A DNA stretch of 64,000 bases from Clostridia bacterium (GCA_910575245.1 CAJTEN010000014.1:62001-126000), one strand, 5' to 3'; shown: positions 37,501-46,163, counted from the first letter of the stretch. The notes: a model not told the origin generated them from the letters alone. A program made the numbers and translations.

Positions 37501-38556
37501 TCATCAGGAAGCTACACTGTGAAAGCCTCTGCAACAGATGGCAGCGAAAAGGTGGCAACTAAGCAAGTTGTTATTTACGCTGGAGCGATTAAAAGTATTA
37601 CTTTTGATAAGGCTGCCGATAAGAAAGTAACAATTTTCCGGAAACAGGTCACTAATGAGACAAAAACTTCTGCGGAGGTTCAGATTAAGATTGATGGTAC
37701 AACAGCGCAGGCTAATCTGGATGCCTATGAGGTAAGTAGCAGTAATCCGGGTATTGCGACTGCTACGCATAGTCGGTCAGAAAACATGATTACTCTTAAC
37801 ATTGTGGCAACAGGGCGCGCGGCGGGTAAAACTAATATTACGCTGGCGGCTACTGATGGTTCCGGCAAAAAGGTGACATGTGCTGTGACTGTTAACAATC
37901 CGGTTACCAAACTGCATATTTCATCAGCTACCAAAACCATGTCTTTCAGAACTGAAAATGCAACTGTAGACATGATGGTAATTAAGGGTAAGAGCCTTCA
38001 ATTGAAAGCGACGCTGGAGAGCGAGTATGGTGCAGTTTCTAATAAGAAAGTAAATTGGAGTATTAATGCTCCGGAGGAAAGTGGTATCTCTATCAGTAAG
38101 TCGGGTAAGGTTTCAGCGAAAAAAACGCCAAATTCAGTGTATGATAAATATATCTATAAAGTGACAGCGGAAGCAGCTGATGGAAGTGGAGCGATGGCAA
38201 ATTATTATGTGGCTCTAGCAGATGCAGCGACTACAGTAAGCGTACCAGCCTTGGTACCTAAACCGGGAACTATAAATGCACTAAATCCAATGCCACTACT
38301 TCCGGATGGTGATCAAGACATGTTACAAATTCCGATCGTAACAGATGTATCCGGAGGATATATTGAAGCTACTTCTTCTAATCCGAAAGCACTGGAAGTA
38401 ACTGTGTACTATAGAAATGGTTATGGATACTATTTACTTATGACCGCACATAATGTAACGAAAGACACAATTGTTACAGTTACGGTTAAAGCTACAGACG
38501 GAAGTGGCAAGAAAGCGTCCTATAAGATCCTTGTAACAAATAGGCCGTTAGGTTGA
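34570..38556 (+). CDS. Secreted subtilisin-family (S8) protease with Ig-like tail, copy 3
   Basis: 1328 residues, same plan as copy 1: signal peptide (KSVLPLLLSVMMIVEPLG, cleavage near VRAEE), acidic linker with a direct repeat of ETEKNPVSETEEE, prodomain (VMVAADSQEEAEMIAEAYNAEI...LPAVWPNYYR), catalytic domain with Asp369 (VAVLDTGVMG), His405 (GHGTHVAGI), Asn in VAAGNDGAS and Ser561 (GTSMACPVAAGEA), a chitobiase-like module (IYYTDNGKNPVYKD), and about five Big_2-like domains ending KATDGSGKKASYKILVT. The triad is complete. GGAGG sits ahead of the ATG. The gene is clearly more AT-rich than copy 1, which suggests separate acquisition or a different history rather than a fresh local duplication. 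Substrate unknown. Confidence 0.92.
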   Translation: MKSKKWKGSKSVLPLLLSVMMIVEPLGPAITVRAEEMVPPAIEAEIDEQEENVNVEETLPDSEEVKEEADNEAENDTEQDINNQETEKNPVSETEEETEKNPVSETEEETEDSDVENTEQKDGVSEEPSDTGNHETDENVPSEKDSVSENELGEDSVSGNDIEEEEQDGDTEQFTDMPEKYQLTAAQRIEKEVLAGEVSNINEADEGILYAKGQVMVAADSQEEAEMIAEAYNAEIRGFENGVLLLKLREGNTVASAVKAAASARNRLPAVWPNYYRYPYIQEASAESNTDTIQIEEEEYEIEDNGGMAYSDEEGVPDLEAYAQTIADYNDPDLMPSSSQYQWQHVAVGSPYAWAEGYTGQGVKVAVLDTGVMGTHSELALAGEADTTGTSVVTGSGAASDKGGHGTHVAGIIGAKANNNDGGAGIAPDATLYAVNVLSGEGENAGTDWAITQGIEQAMLWDVDIINMSLGGPGYNELCQQTVTKAYNKGIAIFVAAGNDGASCINYPAHYDHIICVAATDPDNSRADFSTYGSWVDLSAPGVAIWSTYYNGAYTIMDGTSMACPVAAGEAAVILSGDDSLRGMAKDGKKVDALESKMKSNAVKVSGSGMGAGVTSLTKVFNLTTVSVKPQAPVISIEPDDKSKAQRVTVTITAQSGMTIYYTDNGKNPVYKDGVADTNTQVYTQPFDITNNAKGTIKAIAVNESGIVSAVKSAKYTLMPYVSDILISGVQRVAKGKSIQLTAEVFPEYATNKKLEWKLYTKDGVEATAVKDNISISSSGKITAKPNATENSEYTVRATAMDGSGTYDEYVITVIASTKMKSVSFDQKNLILNIPKDQNYDLSSIFKAEFADGTSAGVIDFKWSSNNKKIATVDSNGVVWPLKAGKATITALADDSSGKKATCKITIKQQATDIQISGSSSVAAGKSVTYKATIQPTDVSIKKVTWSVVDDATGQEPAASTGVKINKSNGKLTTKISSSGSYTVKASATDGSEKVATKQVVIYAGAIKSITFDKAADKKVTIFRKQVTNETKTSAEVQIKIDGTTAQANLDAYEVSSSNPGIATATHSRSENMITLNIVATGRAAGKTNITLAATDGSGKKVTCAVTVNNPVTKLHISSATKTMSFRTENATVDMMVIKGKSLQLKATLESEYGAVSNKKVNWSINAPEESGISISKSGKVSAKKTPNSVYDKYIYKVTAEAADGSGAMANYYVALADAATTVSVPALVPKPGTINALNPMPLLPDGDQDMLQIPIVTDVSGGYIEATSSNPKALEVTVYYRNGYGYYLLMTAHNVTKDTIVTVTVKATDGSGKKASYKILVTNRPLG

Positions 38557-38678
38557 GACAGAATATTGGATTAAATTTAATCGCAGAAAATTCTGTTTAT
38601 TATATAAGTAATCAATGCAGGGTTAATTATCTACATGGATTCGAAATAATTAAAAATTAGTAATAACAAGAGTATAAA

Positions 38679-38726
38679 ATAAAGTGTGTAGATTATTGGG
38701 AACGAAAATTTACACACTTTATTTTT
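38679..38726 (+). terminator. Terminator after S8 copy 3
   Basis: ATAAAGTGTGTA (38679-38690) pairs perfectly with TACACACTTTAT (38711-38722), followed by TTTT. Confidence 0.85.
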
Positions 38727-38825
38727 CGGGTTTTATTTGAGTCGTTCGATAATAGTAAACGGTAAAACACCAGCACCGTGCATTTATAGTAAGCGCTTAG
38801 TAATTTTACAAATGGACAAAATAAA

Positions 38826-38858
38826 GCAGTCCTTGCATAATAAAATGTAGGGACTGCA
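38826..38858 (-). terminator. Hairpin reading on the minus strand
   Basis: GCAGTCC and GGACTGC arms with inner TGCA/TGTA pairing; on the minus strand it is followed by TTTATTTTG. It could stop transcripts coming from the IS66 relic and the ImmA operon. Confidence 0.5.
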
Positions 38859-38907
38859 AGTATTTTACTCTATCTGATCTTGCAAGACATATGTACTTTA
38901 CTTTACT

Positions 38908-39135
38908 CTACATTGCACCGGAGCATTTGCTGGTGACCTCCGGATCCCACGGGGCCAGCCGGGATAATTCACGGTCTGTCATCCTTGTTCCCGGCAGATG
39001 TTCGAGCAGATGGTTCAGATATTTATAGATGTTCAGGCCATGGGCTTTGGCTATCTCCACCATAGTATAAACAATGGCGCTGATCTCCGCACCCTTCGGC
39101 GCACTGAACAGCCAGTTACGCCGGCTCACGGTGAA
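38908..39135 (-). pseudogene. IS66-type transposase, C-terminal remnant
   Basis: About 75 codons ending the frame: VSRRNWLFSAPKGAEISAIVYTMVEIAKAHGLNIYKYLNHLLEHLPG...LAPWDPE match the C-terminal segment of IS66 transposases (RKNWLFS-PKGA-AS--YS--ETAK-NGL-P--YL--L---P). The rest of the transposase and its partner genes are absent. The same frame stays open to 39360, but that part (MRLSFTGLFTKRI...) is not recognisable. Confidence 0.75.
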
Positions 39136-39406
39136 TGGAACTGAATCTCCCGGAGCATTGCCGAAAGTCCAATAAATATGAAGTGAAATGAGAACTGGAG
39201 CAAACTTGCTGCTATCATACAGGATTGCTCCGATTTTCATAGGTACTCGCGTTTTATCGTTTAAGACTTCAGTATGTGCATCGCACCAGGACAAGTTTAC
39301 TGTGTGGAAGAACTGTTGAATAATTCGTTTTGTAAAAAGCCCGGTGAAGGAAAGCCGCACACTGGGTTCTGTGGGGCATACCTCGTAAAAGGTACGTCTA
39401 CTTGAC

Positions 39407-40039
39407 CTATGTCCTTTGTTCTAATTCTGTTACTTCTCTGATTCTTCTCATCACTACAATATCTGTCGCGTTATATTCTTTACACATTTGATCTATCAAT
39501 TTCACTTTTCTATTTGCAGAAACATTCTGGTAACCATGCTCCAGCAAAAATTTATGCACCTTTTCTCGAGGCATAATCATAGCTGCAGCCAGATAGTCAG
39601 CCTTTTGCTCAATAATATCTTTATCTTTTCCATCAGGCCGCGTCTGAGGAACAGGATCGCCATTAATCAAATGTGCGCATTCATGCGCAAGACAGAATAA
39701 TTTTTCTTGTTCATTTAATCCCGTCTTTAATATAACAATTCTCTTATTATCCACTATAGTCAATTCAGCATTGTTCTTAATAGTATCAGAGATTCCTCCT
39801 ATTTCTATCTCCAATTTTTGCGCCACACTCTGTACAACATTCCCATCTATGTTAATATTGTTATTCTGGAGAAAATCTTTTAACCTGCTTTCACCCTCTA
39901 CCATCTCGTTAAATCCGATATCGAACTTCAACTGTGAGGTATAAAATTCCTTGTATATATTCCTGCTAAAGACACAAGTAAATAGTATTGCCACCAAAAA
40001 ACATATTGATATTACAATTAAATAAGTTTGAATATTCAT
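39407..40039 (-). CDS. Membrane-anchored ImmA/IrrE-family zinc metallopeptidase
   Basis: 210 residues: an N-terminal membrane helix (YLIVISICFLVAILFTCVF), a linker, and an ImmA/IrrE (COG2856) peptidase domain with zinc motif LAHECAHLINGD (HExxH) and EQKADYLAAAMIMP supplying the third ligand. ImmA from ICEBs1 cleaves the ImmR repressor and IrrE/DdrO act likewise, so members usually relieve repression of a mobile element or stress regulon by proteolysis. No XRE-type repressor gene is adjacent here, and the membrane anchor is atypical. The start codon overlaps the stop of the upstream gene (ATGA), so the two are translationally coupled. AT-rich, unlike the flanking core genes, consistent with transfer. 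Confidence 0.85.
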   Translation of the reverse strand: MNIQTYLIVISICFLVAILFTCVFSRNIYKEFYTSQLKFDIGFNEMVEGESRLKDFLQNNNINIDGNVVQSVAQKLEIEIGGISDTIKNNAELTIVDNKRIVILKTGLNEQEKLFCLAHECAHLINGDPVPQTRPDGKDKDIIEQKADYLAAAMIMPREKVHKFLLEHGYQNVSANRKVKLIDQMCKEYNATDIVVMRRIREVTELEQRT

Positions 40040-40548
40040 TTACTCTCATCTCCATTCCGCATAACAGCGTCTTGTTTAGCTAATTTCTGCCAAAAGCAAT
40101 TAGTCAAATCAACAATTGCTATCATATTACTAAAAACATACGCCAATAGGAAAAAATCGTTTCTCATGATTTTTCTAGCGATTAATGCAACAAATATCAC
40201 TACCAAACAGTAAATTGCTACACAAACCATCAAAAATATCATGATAAATAATTTTCTATTACGTTCACTTCCAATTCTATATTCCCATCTGTTAATAGCA
40301 TCATAAATACATCCCAATGAGCTTATCAAAATTGTAACATAGCAGGAGGCTACATTCATCAAATCAGCATTTGTTAATGCAATTAAAGATGCTGATGTTA
40401 TTATAATAGGTAGAACCATGTAAAAAACAAAGTATAAACATCCATCTAATGTCTTCCCCTGAAATATATTTCCCTGCAATACATTGTTTTCTATCCAACT
40501 TCTAATATTTTCTTTCGTCTTTCCAGAGATATTCTCATGTTTTTCCAT
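40036..40548 (-). CDS. Four-helix membrane protein partnered with ImmA peptidase
   Basis: About 170 residues from the preferred start (MEKHENISGKTKENIRSWIENN); the frame allows an ATG 33 nt earlier, which would add a hydrophobic stub. Four hydrophobic segments: CLYFVFYMVLPIIITSASLIAL, SCYVTILISSLGCIYDA, FIMIFLMVCVAIYCLVVIFVALI, and FFLLAYVFSNMIAIVDL. I do not recognise a family. It overlaps the ImmA/IrrE gene by ATGA and is AT-rich. The pair may be a sensor or substrate and its protease, or a small accessory module; this is inference from coupling only. Confidence 0.65.
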   Translation of the reverse strand: MEKHENISGKTKENIRSWIENNVLQGNIFQGKTLDGCLYFVFYMVLPIIITSASLIALTNADLMNVASCYVTILISSLGCIYDAINRWEYRIGSERNRKLFIMIFLMVCVAIYCLVVIFVALIARKIMRNDFFLLAYVFSNMIAIVDLTNCFWQKLAKQDAVMRNGDESK

Positions 40549-40928
40549 TATAATTATTCCTACCACTACTACATTATGCAATAATGGAAATATGCTCCTT
40601 TATAATTATATCATAAGTTATTCGATAAATCATTGAAAATCAAATTTGATAATATTATACTATTTTATTAGTTTTAGCACAATACAATATCAGAAATTTT
40701 AACAATGGAATCTTTATTCTGGCCGGTCAATAACCATTCACGGATGATACTTTGCAAAATGTTTTTTATGAGTATTTCTTATCATTTTCTTAGTTTTTAC
40801 AAAAGCAAGTGTACAGCCTTCCATTTTTCGGATATAATAAAAAAAGTTTTTAGCCAAATACTAATCTGTGGGGCTTGAACGAATTTAACAGACATAACCA
40901 AAGAAGGGGATGTAGAAAAGAGGTAAGA
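40549..40928. other. AT-rich divergent intergenic region
   Basis: No gene seen. It separates the minus-strand ImmA operon from the plus-strand lipoprotein gene, and holds the promoter at 40810-40838. A second possible plus-strand promoter is TTGAAA-17-TATACT (40633-40661). Confidence 0.5.
40810..40838 (+). promoter_or_regulatory. Promoter of the DUF3048 lipoprotein
   Basis: TGTACA (40810-40815), 17-bp spacer, TATAAT (40833-40838), about 85 nt before the ATG at 40929. Confidence 0.5.
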
Positions 40929-42164
40929 ATGTTACGGAGGAGAATTGCGTTGGCAGGAATGATGATCCTGTGCATGGCAGCGGGATTGGCCGGCTGCGGG
41001 GCGGAGAAAGAACCGGCGCCTATACCGGAGGTGAATCCGGTGGAGGAAGAGGAGCCTGTAGAGGAGGAAGAGCCCGTGGAAGAAGAGCCGGAGATCACGA
41101 CAGCCTATCCGGTGATTGAGGAGAGAATAAGCGAGAATGGCAGGATTCAGAGTTATCTTACGGGACAGTGGACAGATGAGAAGCAGGCACAGAGAAGGCC
41201 GATCGCTGTCATGATTCCCAATAATGCTCCGGCGATGCCGCAGTACGGTTTGTCGAAGGCAGGCATTATTTATGAAGCGCCGGTAGAAGGACGTATTACC
41301 AGACTGATGGCAGTTTTCGAAGATTTTGACGATTTGGACAGGATAGGGCCGGTGAGAAGCAGCCGGGACTATTACATTTATGTGGCTATGGGCTATGAGG
41401 CGATCTATTGCAATTGGGGGTTGGCAAGACCTTACGTGGAAGAGTTGATCAACAGGCCGGAATATTATAATGTAAGTGCGGCCGTGGAAGGCATCCATAA
41501 TCCCGCCGATGAGGCTTTCGGCAGAGTGAATCGTCCGGGATATGCTAAGGAATTTACGGGATATGTCATGGTGGATGGCGTGTTCAAGGCTGTGGACAGA
41601 CTTGGCTATGACTGGGATTATGATGATAAATATGTACCGCCGTTCCTTTTCGCTGCCGATGATGTGACTGCGGATTATGCAGAGAAAGAGGATGCCATGA
41701 TGGTATACCCGGGCGGCAAGTCAGGCAATAATTCCAGTGGATATGGCTCCTATCATCCTTATTTCGAGTATCATGAGGATGACCATCTCTACTATCGTTA
41801 TCAGGATGGCAAGAAGCAGATTGATGAGTATAACAATGAGCAGCTGGCTGTCAGCAATATAGTCTTCCAGTACTGCCACGGTGAGGTAAGGGACAGCCAT
41901 GATTATCTTGCTTTCGGTGTACACGGAGAAGGCGACGCCATTGTCTTTACCAACGGCAAGGCGATCAAAGGAAAGTGGATGCGTTATGACGGCGACTTCA
42001 CGCCTGCGAAGTTCTATGACGAGAACGGCGAGGAGATTATTTTTAACCAGGGTAAGACTTGGATATGCAATATCTGGCAGGAATACGGCGAATATGTAGA
42101 GTACGGTAAGGATGATGAAAGTCTGACAACACCGGACATGCCGTCTGTGACATCAGCGAATTGA
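40929..42164 (+). CDS. DUF3048 (YerB-like) lipoprotein
   Basis: 411 residues. A lipoprotein signal peptide with lipobox AGLAGC (Cys23) is followed by a Glu/Pro linker (VEEEEPVEEEEPVEEEP) and the DUF3048 domain: RPIAVMIPNNAPAMPQYGLSKAGIIYEAPVEGRITRLMAVFE, DRIGPVRSSRDYYI. Start chosen at 40929, where the signal peptide begins and GAGGT precedes; the frame is open further up. B. subtilis YerB is the named relative, of unknown function. Exported and lipid-anchored on the outer face of the membrane. Confidence 0.9.
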   Translation: MLRRRIALAGMMILCMAAGLAGCGAEKEPAPIPEVNPVEEEEPVEEEEPVEEEPEITTAYPVIEERISENGRIQSYLTGQWTDEKQAQRRPIAVMIPNNAPAMPQYGLSKAGIIYEAPVEGRITRLMAVFEDFDDLDRIGPVRSSRDYYIYVAMGYEAIYCNWGLARPYVEELINRPEYYNVSAAVEGIHNPADEAFGRVNRPGYAKEFTGYVMVDGVFKAVDRLGYDWDYDDKYVPPFLFAADDVTADYAEKEDAMMVYPGGKSGNNSSGYGSYHPYFEYHEDDHLYYRYQDGKKQIDEYNNEQLAVSNIVFQYCHGEVRDSHDYLAFGVHGEGDAIVFTNGKAIKGKWMRYDGDFTPAKFYDENGEEIIFNQGKTWICNIWQEYGEYVEYGKDDESLTTPDMPSVTSAN

Positions 42165-42202
42165 GCATAAGAGGTTAGTGTAAATTGGGTCAGAAGGGGA
42201 AG

Positions 42203-42245
42203 CAGCATCCGGCCGTGAATGAACGGTTCCGGATGCTGTTTGTTT
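42203..42245 (+). terminator. Terminator after the DUF3048 lipoprotein
   Basis: CAGCATCCGG pairs with CCGGATGCTG, with an inner CCG/CGG, followed by TTTGTTT. Confidence 0.75.
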
Positions 42246-42444
42246 ACATTATTCTGGGAGAATGATAGAATAAGGACATGTATTTATTCTGGGTACAGAG
42301 GTAATATTTTATTTCCGCGGGCAACGAGCCAAAGCCATGCATGCATGAACTTGACAACTGCCGCGGGGATGAAAGTATGGGAAGGCAGCGGTTCCGCATG
42401 GCTGAACAGGTATGGAAAACAGATATGGAAGAAGGAGGATTACG

Positions 42445-43548
42445 ATGGGGAAGGAAAGACTGAGGACAGGGGTGATCGGATGTGGAGCGATCAGCGACAT
42501 TTATCTGAAGAACATGATCAATGAATTTGATAATTTAGAGGTGGCAGCCTGCGCTGCCAGACATCTGGAAAATGCGCTGAAGAAAGCGGAACAGTATAAT
42601 ATCAGGGGGTGTACGGTAGAGGAGCTGCTGGCAGATGAGTCGATCGATATGGTGGTCATCCTGACGCCGGCGCCCACGCATTATGAATTGATAAAGAGAG
42701 CGCTGGAATCCGGCAAGCATGTATACACGGAGAAGACGATGACGATCACGCCCGAAACTGCCGGGGAACTTGTAAAGCTGGCGGATGAGAAGGGGCTGTA
42801 TCTCGGCTCTGCCCCGGATACTTTCCTGGGAGCGTCCTGGCAGACGGCCAGGAAGTTGATTGATGAGGGGAAGCTTGGGGAGATTACATCTTTCCAGATC
42901 AGTGCCAATCGGGATTTGGATTTCCTGGCAAGCCTGTTCGGCTTCCTCAGGATGCCAGGCGGCGGAATCTGTTATGATTATGGGGTTTATTATCTGACAA
43001 CACTGACAGCTCTGTTGGAGCCGGTGAAAAGGGTTTGTGCGACAGTCCGGAACCGTAAGCCCGTCCGGAGGAATGTAGTGGAGCAGTCTCCGGAGTATGG
43101 CAAGGAGTTTTCTTATCCTAATGAAAGCCAGGTCTGTGCCGTTATGGAACTGGAAAACGGTGTTGTGGGTAATTTCGCATTGAACGGGGACTCTGTTCTC
43201 CAGGATCAGGCAATGTTTACTGTTTATGGAACGAAAGGCATCCTGAAGCTGACCGACCCCAATCAGTTTGGCGGAAAGAATGTTTATATGCCAAACAGCT
43301 ACGATTTCGCCAGTCCGGCAGTCTGGGAAGAAGTTGACAATACCTTTGCCTATGAAGAAAACAGCCGTGGTATCGGCCCTTCCGAGATGGCGGATGCGAT
43401 TCTTTCCGGCAGGAAGAACAGGGCGAATAAGGAGATGGCGTATCATGTGCTGGATGTTATCGATACGATGATGAAAAGCAGTGAAAGCGGGCGGTTCGAG
43501 GAAGTGGCATCTACCTGCGGCAGGCCGGAGGCATTGGAATCGAATTAG
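42445..43548 (+). CDS. Gfo/Idh/MocA-family oxidoreductase
   Basis: 367 residues. An N-terminal Rossmann fold with GVIGCGAISDIYLKNM binds NAD(P); VVILTPAPTHYELIKRALESGKHVYTEKTMTIT contains the family EK-P-like catalytic motif (here EKTM); the C-terminal alpha/beta domain follows (GGGICYDYGVYYLTTL). Members oxidise or reduce sugars, inositols and similar; substrate not evident. The start at 42445 follows GGAGG at 6 nt and begins just before the Rossmann motif. Followed 51 nt later by a Dabb-family gene, probably one operon; such pairs are frequent in sugar catabolism. Confidence 0.9.
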   Translation: MGKERLRTGVIGCGAISDIYLKNMINEFDNLEVAACAARHLENALKKAEQYNIRGCTVEELLADESIDMVVILTPAPTHYELIKRALESGKHVYTEKTMTITPETAGELVKLADEKGLYLGSAPDTFLGASWQTARKLIDEGKLGEITSFQISANRDLDFLASLFGFLRMPGGGICYDYGVYYLTTLTALLEPVKRVCATVRNRKPVRRNVVEQSPEYGKEFSYPNESQVCAVMELENGVVGNFALNGDSVLQDQAMFTVYGTKGILKLTDPNQFGGKNVYMPNSYDFASPAVWEEVDNTFAYEENSRGIGPSEMADAILSGRKNRANKEMAYHVLDVIDTMMKSSESGRFEEVASTCGRPEALESN

Positions 43549-43599
43549 AGAGTGGCGGACTGTCAGAGAATAATTATGAGAAAGGCGAGGAACAGCATT

Positions 43600-43920
43600 A
43601 TGGTAAAACATCTGATTTTATGGAAGCTAAAAGAAGAACTTTCCGAAGAAGATAAGAAGCAGGTTAAAGGGGAGATTAAAGCCGGCCTGGAAGGGCTGCT
43701 GGGGAAGATTCCGGGACTTGTGTCCATCCGGGTGCAGACAGAATGCCTGGCTTCTTCCAATGCGGATCTGATGTTGGATTCGGTTTTCACGGATGAAGAA
43801 GCGCTGAAGGGATATAGTGTGCATCCCGCACATGTAGAAGTTGCCGATACGAAGGTAAGGCCATACGCACAGATCAGATTGTGCCTGGATTTCGAGCAGG
43901 ACGGGAAAAGCGTCTCATAG
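43600..43920 (+). CDS. Dabb-domain (stress-responsive A/B barrel) protein
   Basis: 106 residues, a single dimeric alpha/beta-barrel domain: MVKHLILWKLKEELSEE at the start (first strand with the conserved V-H-----F-like pattern), LASSNADLMLDSVFTDEEALKGYSVHPAHVEV near the end (the D--L---F-------Y--HP-H motif). Such proteins are cytoplasmic and of mostly unknown role. GAGGA precedes the ATG. Same strand and close to the oxidoreductase, so likely co-transcribed. Confidence 0.88.
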   Translation: MVKHLILWKLKEELSEEDKKQVKGEIKAGLEGLLGKIPGLVSIRVQTECLASSNADLMLDSVFTDEEALKGYSVHPAHVEVADTKVRPYAQIRLCLDFEQDGKSVS

Positions 43921-44056
43921 GCCGAGGCCTGTAAGCAATTGCCGCGATATATTCGGATGACATATTGGCGGTTCCGTGATACAATATTTCAGGCCGGGCT
44001 TAGGAATTTCAGAAGAAATTGACCGTTCGGCAGAGAAATTTATGGGGGATACATGA

Positions 44057-45427
44057 ATGAAATATGATGTTATTATTATCGGCGCCGGTCCGGGCGGTAT
44101 CTTTACCGCATATGAATCGGTGCAGCAGGAAAAGAACCTTAAGATCGCGGTGTTTGAATCAGGACATGAACTTGAGAAGCGTCACTGTCCGATTGACGGC
44201 GGCCAGATCAAGAGCTGTGTGCACTGCAGGAGTTGTTCGATTATGAGCGGTTTCGGCGGAGCGGGCGCTTTTTCCGACGGAAAATATAATATTACCAATG
44301 ATTTCGGCGGCACCTTATATGAATATATCGGCAGAAGGCAGGCTGTCGATTTGATGAAGTATGTTGATGATATTAACATGAAATACGGAGGTGAGGGCAC
44401 GAAGCTGTACAGCACTGCCGGCAGCCAGTTCAAGAAGCTTTGCCTGCAGAATAAGCTGAGCCTGCTGGATGCTTCCGTACGTCATCTGGGTACGGATATT
44501 AATTACATCGTATTGAAGAATCTGTATGCGGAACTGAAGAATAAGGTGGATTTTTATTTCGATACGCCGGTCAGGACAGTGGAAAACCTAAACGGGAGTT
44601 ATCGTGTGATATGTGAAGAGGCTTCCTATGAGTGTGATAAGTGCGTCATATCCGTAGGACGAAGCGGCAGCAAATGGATGGAGCAAGTGTGTCAGGAACT
44701 GGATATTGAAACCAAGTCCAACCGTGTGGATATAGGGGTCAGGGTGGAAATTCCGGCTGTGATCTTTTCTCATCTGACAGATGAACTGTATGAGAGCAAG
44801 ATCGTCTACCGCACGGAAAAATTCGAAGATAAGGTGCGTACCTTCTGCATGAATCCTCATGGAATTGTGGTCAATGAGAACACGAACGGCATCGTGACGG
44901 TGAACGGGCACAGCTATGAGGGTGCGGAGAAACAGACGAATAATACGAATTTTGCGTTGTTGGTGGCGAAGCATTTTTCCGAGCCTTTCAAGGACAGTAA
45001 CGGATATGGAGAGAGTATCGCGAGGCTGTCGAATATGCTGGGCGGAGGTGTGATCGTACAGCGGTTCGGGGATCTGGTAAGGGGCAGACGCAGTAACGAG
45101 AAGCGTATTGCGGAGGGGCTGGTGGAGCCTACGCTGGCAGCGACGCCGGGAGATTTGAGCCTGGTGCTTCCGAAACGTATTCTTGACGGCATTATGGAGA
45201 TGATCTACGCCCTTGATAAGATTGCGCCGGGAACGGCCAACGACGATACGCTGCTCTATGGAGTAGAAGTCAAGTTCTATAATATGGAGGTGTCGATAGA
45301 CGAACATCTTGAGACGAAATATAAGGGGCTCTATATTATAGGCGACGGAAGCGGTGTGACGCATTCCCTGTCCCATGCATCAGCCAGCGGTGTGTATGTG
45401 GCGCGGGAGATTGCCAAAGTGGTATAA
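44057..45427 (+). CDS. FAD-dependent oxidoreductase (COG2509-like)
   Basis: 456 residues. Dinucleotide-binding motif VIIIGAGPGGIFTAYE at the N terminus, CPIDGGQIKSCVHCRSCSIMSGFGGAGAFSDGKYN with a Cys cluster characteristic of this uncharacterised dehydrogenase group, and a C-terminal FAD motif LYIIGDGSGVTHSLSHASASG. The reaction is unknown. GGGGG lies 9 nt before the ATG. Same direction as spmB downstream, but a terminator stands between them. Confidence 0.88.
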   Translation: MKYDVIIIGAGPGGIFTAYESVQQEKNLKIAVFESGHELEKRHCPIDGGQIKSCVHCRSCSIMSGFGGAGAFSDGKYNITNDFGGTLYEYIGRRQAVDLMKYVDDINMKYGGEGTKLYSTAGSQFKKLCLQNKLSLLDASVRHLGTDINYIVLKNLYAELKNKVDFYFDTPVRTVENLNGSYRVICEEASYECDKCVISVGRSGSKWMEQVCQELDIETKSNRVDIGVRVEIPAVIFSHLTDELYESKIVYRTEKFEDKVRTFCMNPHGIVVNENTNGIVTVNGHSYEGAEKQTNNTNFALLVAKHFSEPFKDSNGYGESIARLSNMLGGGVIVQRFGDLVRGRRSNEKRIAEGLVEPTLAATPGDLSLVLPKRILDGIMEMIYALDKIAPGTANDDTLLYGVEVKFYNMEVSIDEHLETKYKGLYIIGDGSGVTHSLSHASASGVYVAREIAKVV

Positions 45428-45446
45428 GGAATTACGAAAACCAAAG

Positions 45447-45473
45447 CCGTGCCAGGCAACATGCCAGGCACGG
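45447..45473. repeat. Short hairpin
   Basis: CCGTGCC-A-GGCA and TGCC-A-GGCACGG arms around a 3-nt loop, just after the FAD oxidoreductase. No U-tract. Confidence 0.5.
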
Positions 45474-45545
45474 AAGTGTGCTTTGCGGAGGAGTTTGAGA
45501 CGGCAGGGAAAGACGGACATTGGAAAAAGACATATGATATATCAG

Positions 45546-45585
45546 GACTGCATAGATTATATTAATAATCTGTGCAGTCTTTTTA
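45546..45585 (+). terminator. Terminator after the FAD oxidoreductase
   Basis: GACTGCA-T-AGATTAT pairs with ATAATCT-G-TGCAGTC, followed by TTTTTA. Confidence 0.8.
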
Positions 45586-45632
45586 TACAGGTTTATCAGA
45601 CAGACTGCCGGCATAGCTAAGAGGCATTGCGT

Positions 45633-46163
45633 ATGACCGCAGCATTATCGAATATATCCAATATCATCATTCCCGTTATCATATTCTATATCGTAGCTTA
45701 TGGACTGGCGGCAAGAAGCAATGTGTACGAGGACTTTATCAAGGGAGCAAAGGACGGATTTCACACGGTTATTCAGATTATGCCCACGCTGATCGGGCTT
45801 ATGGTGGCGGTGGGGGTACTGCGGGCTTCCGGTTTCCTGGATTTCGTCGGAGGACTTTTTGCAGGGGTAGCAGCCAGGCTGGGGTTTTCTTCAGAATTGG
45901 TGCCGCTTATGCTGATCAAAATGTTCTCATCTTCGGCAGCGACCGGATTGGTGCTGGACATCTTTAAGAATCACGGGCCTGATTCGCTGATCGGGCTGAC
46001 TACTTCCATTATGATGAGCTGTACGGAGACGATCTTCTATACGATGTCGGTATATTTCCTGGCCGCCAAGGTGACAAAGACACGATATACGCTCAAGGGT
46101 GCGCTTCTTGCAACGCTGGCAGGAATTGCCGCCAGTATTGTTTTAGCCGGAAGACTGGTATAG
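45633..46163 (+). CDS. spmB: Spore maturation protein SpmB
   Basis: 176 residues of hydrophobic protein with a nucleoside-recognition (Gate) domain: IMPTLIGLMVAVGVLRASGFLDFV and MFSSSAATGLVLDIFKNHGPDSLIGLTTSIMMSCTETIFYTMSVYFLAAKV. In B. subtilis SpmA and SpmB are needed for spore core dehydration; spmA is not beside it here. The frame also has TTG at 45627, but AAGAGG is spaced 8 nt from ATG 45633. Its presence supports a spore-forming host. Confidence 0.92.
   Translation: MTAALSNISNIIIPVIIFYIVAYGLAARSNVYEDFIKGAKDGFHTVIQIMPTLIGLMVAVGVLRASGFLDFVGGLFAGVAARLGFSSELVPLMLIKMFSSSAATGLVLDIFKNHGPDSLIGLTTSIMMSCTETIFYTMSVYFLAAKVTKTRYTLKGALLATLAGIAASIVLAGRLV

Noticed and set aside
39136..39360. Upstream part of the frame holding the IS66 remnant as part of a real gene
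   Set aside because: Not recognisable as transposase or any other family; the frame is probably open by chance next to the remnant.
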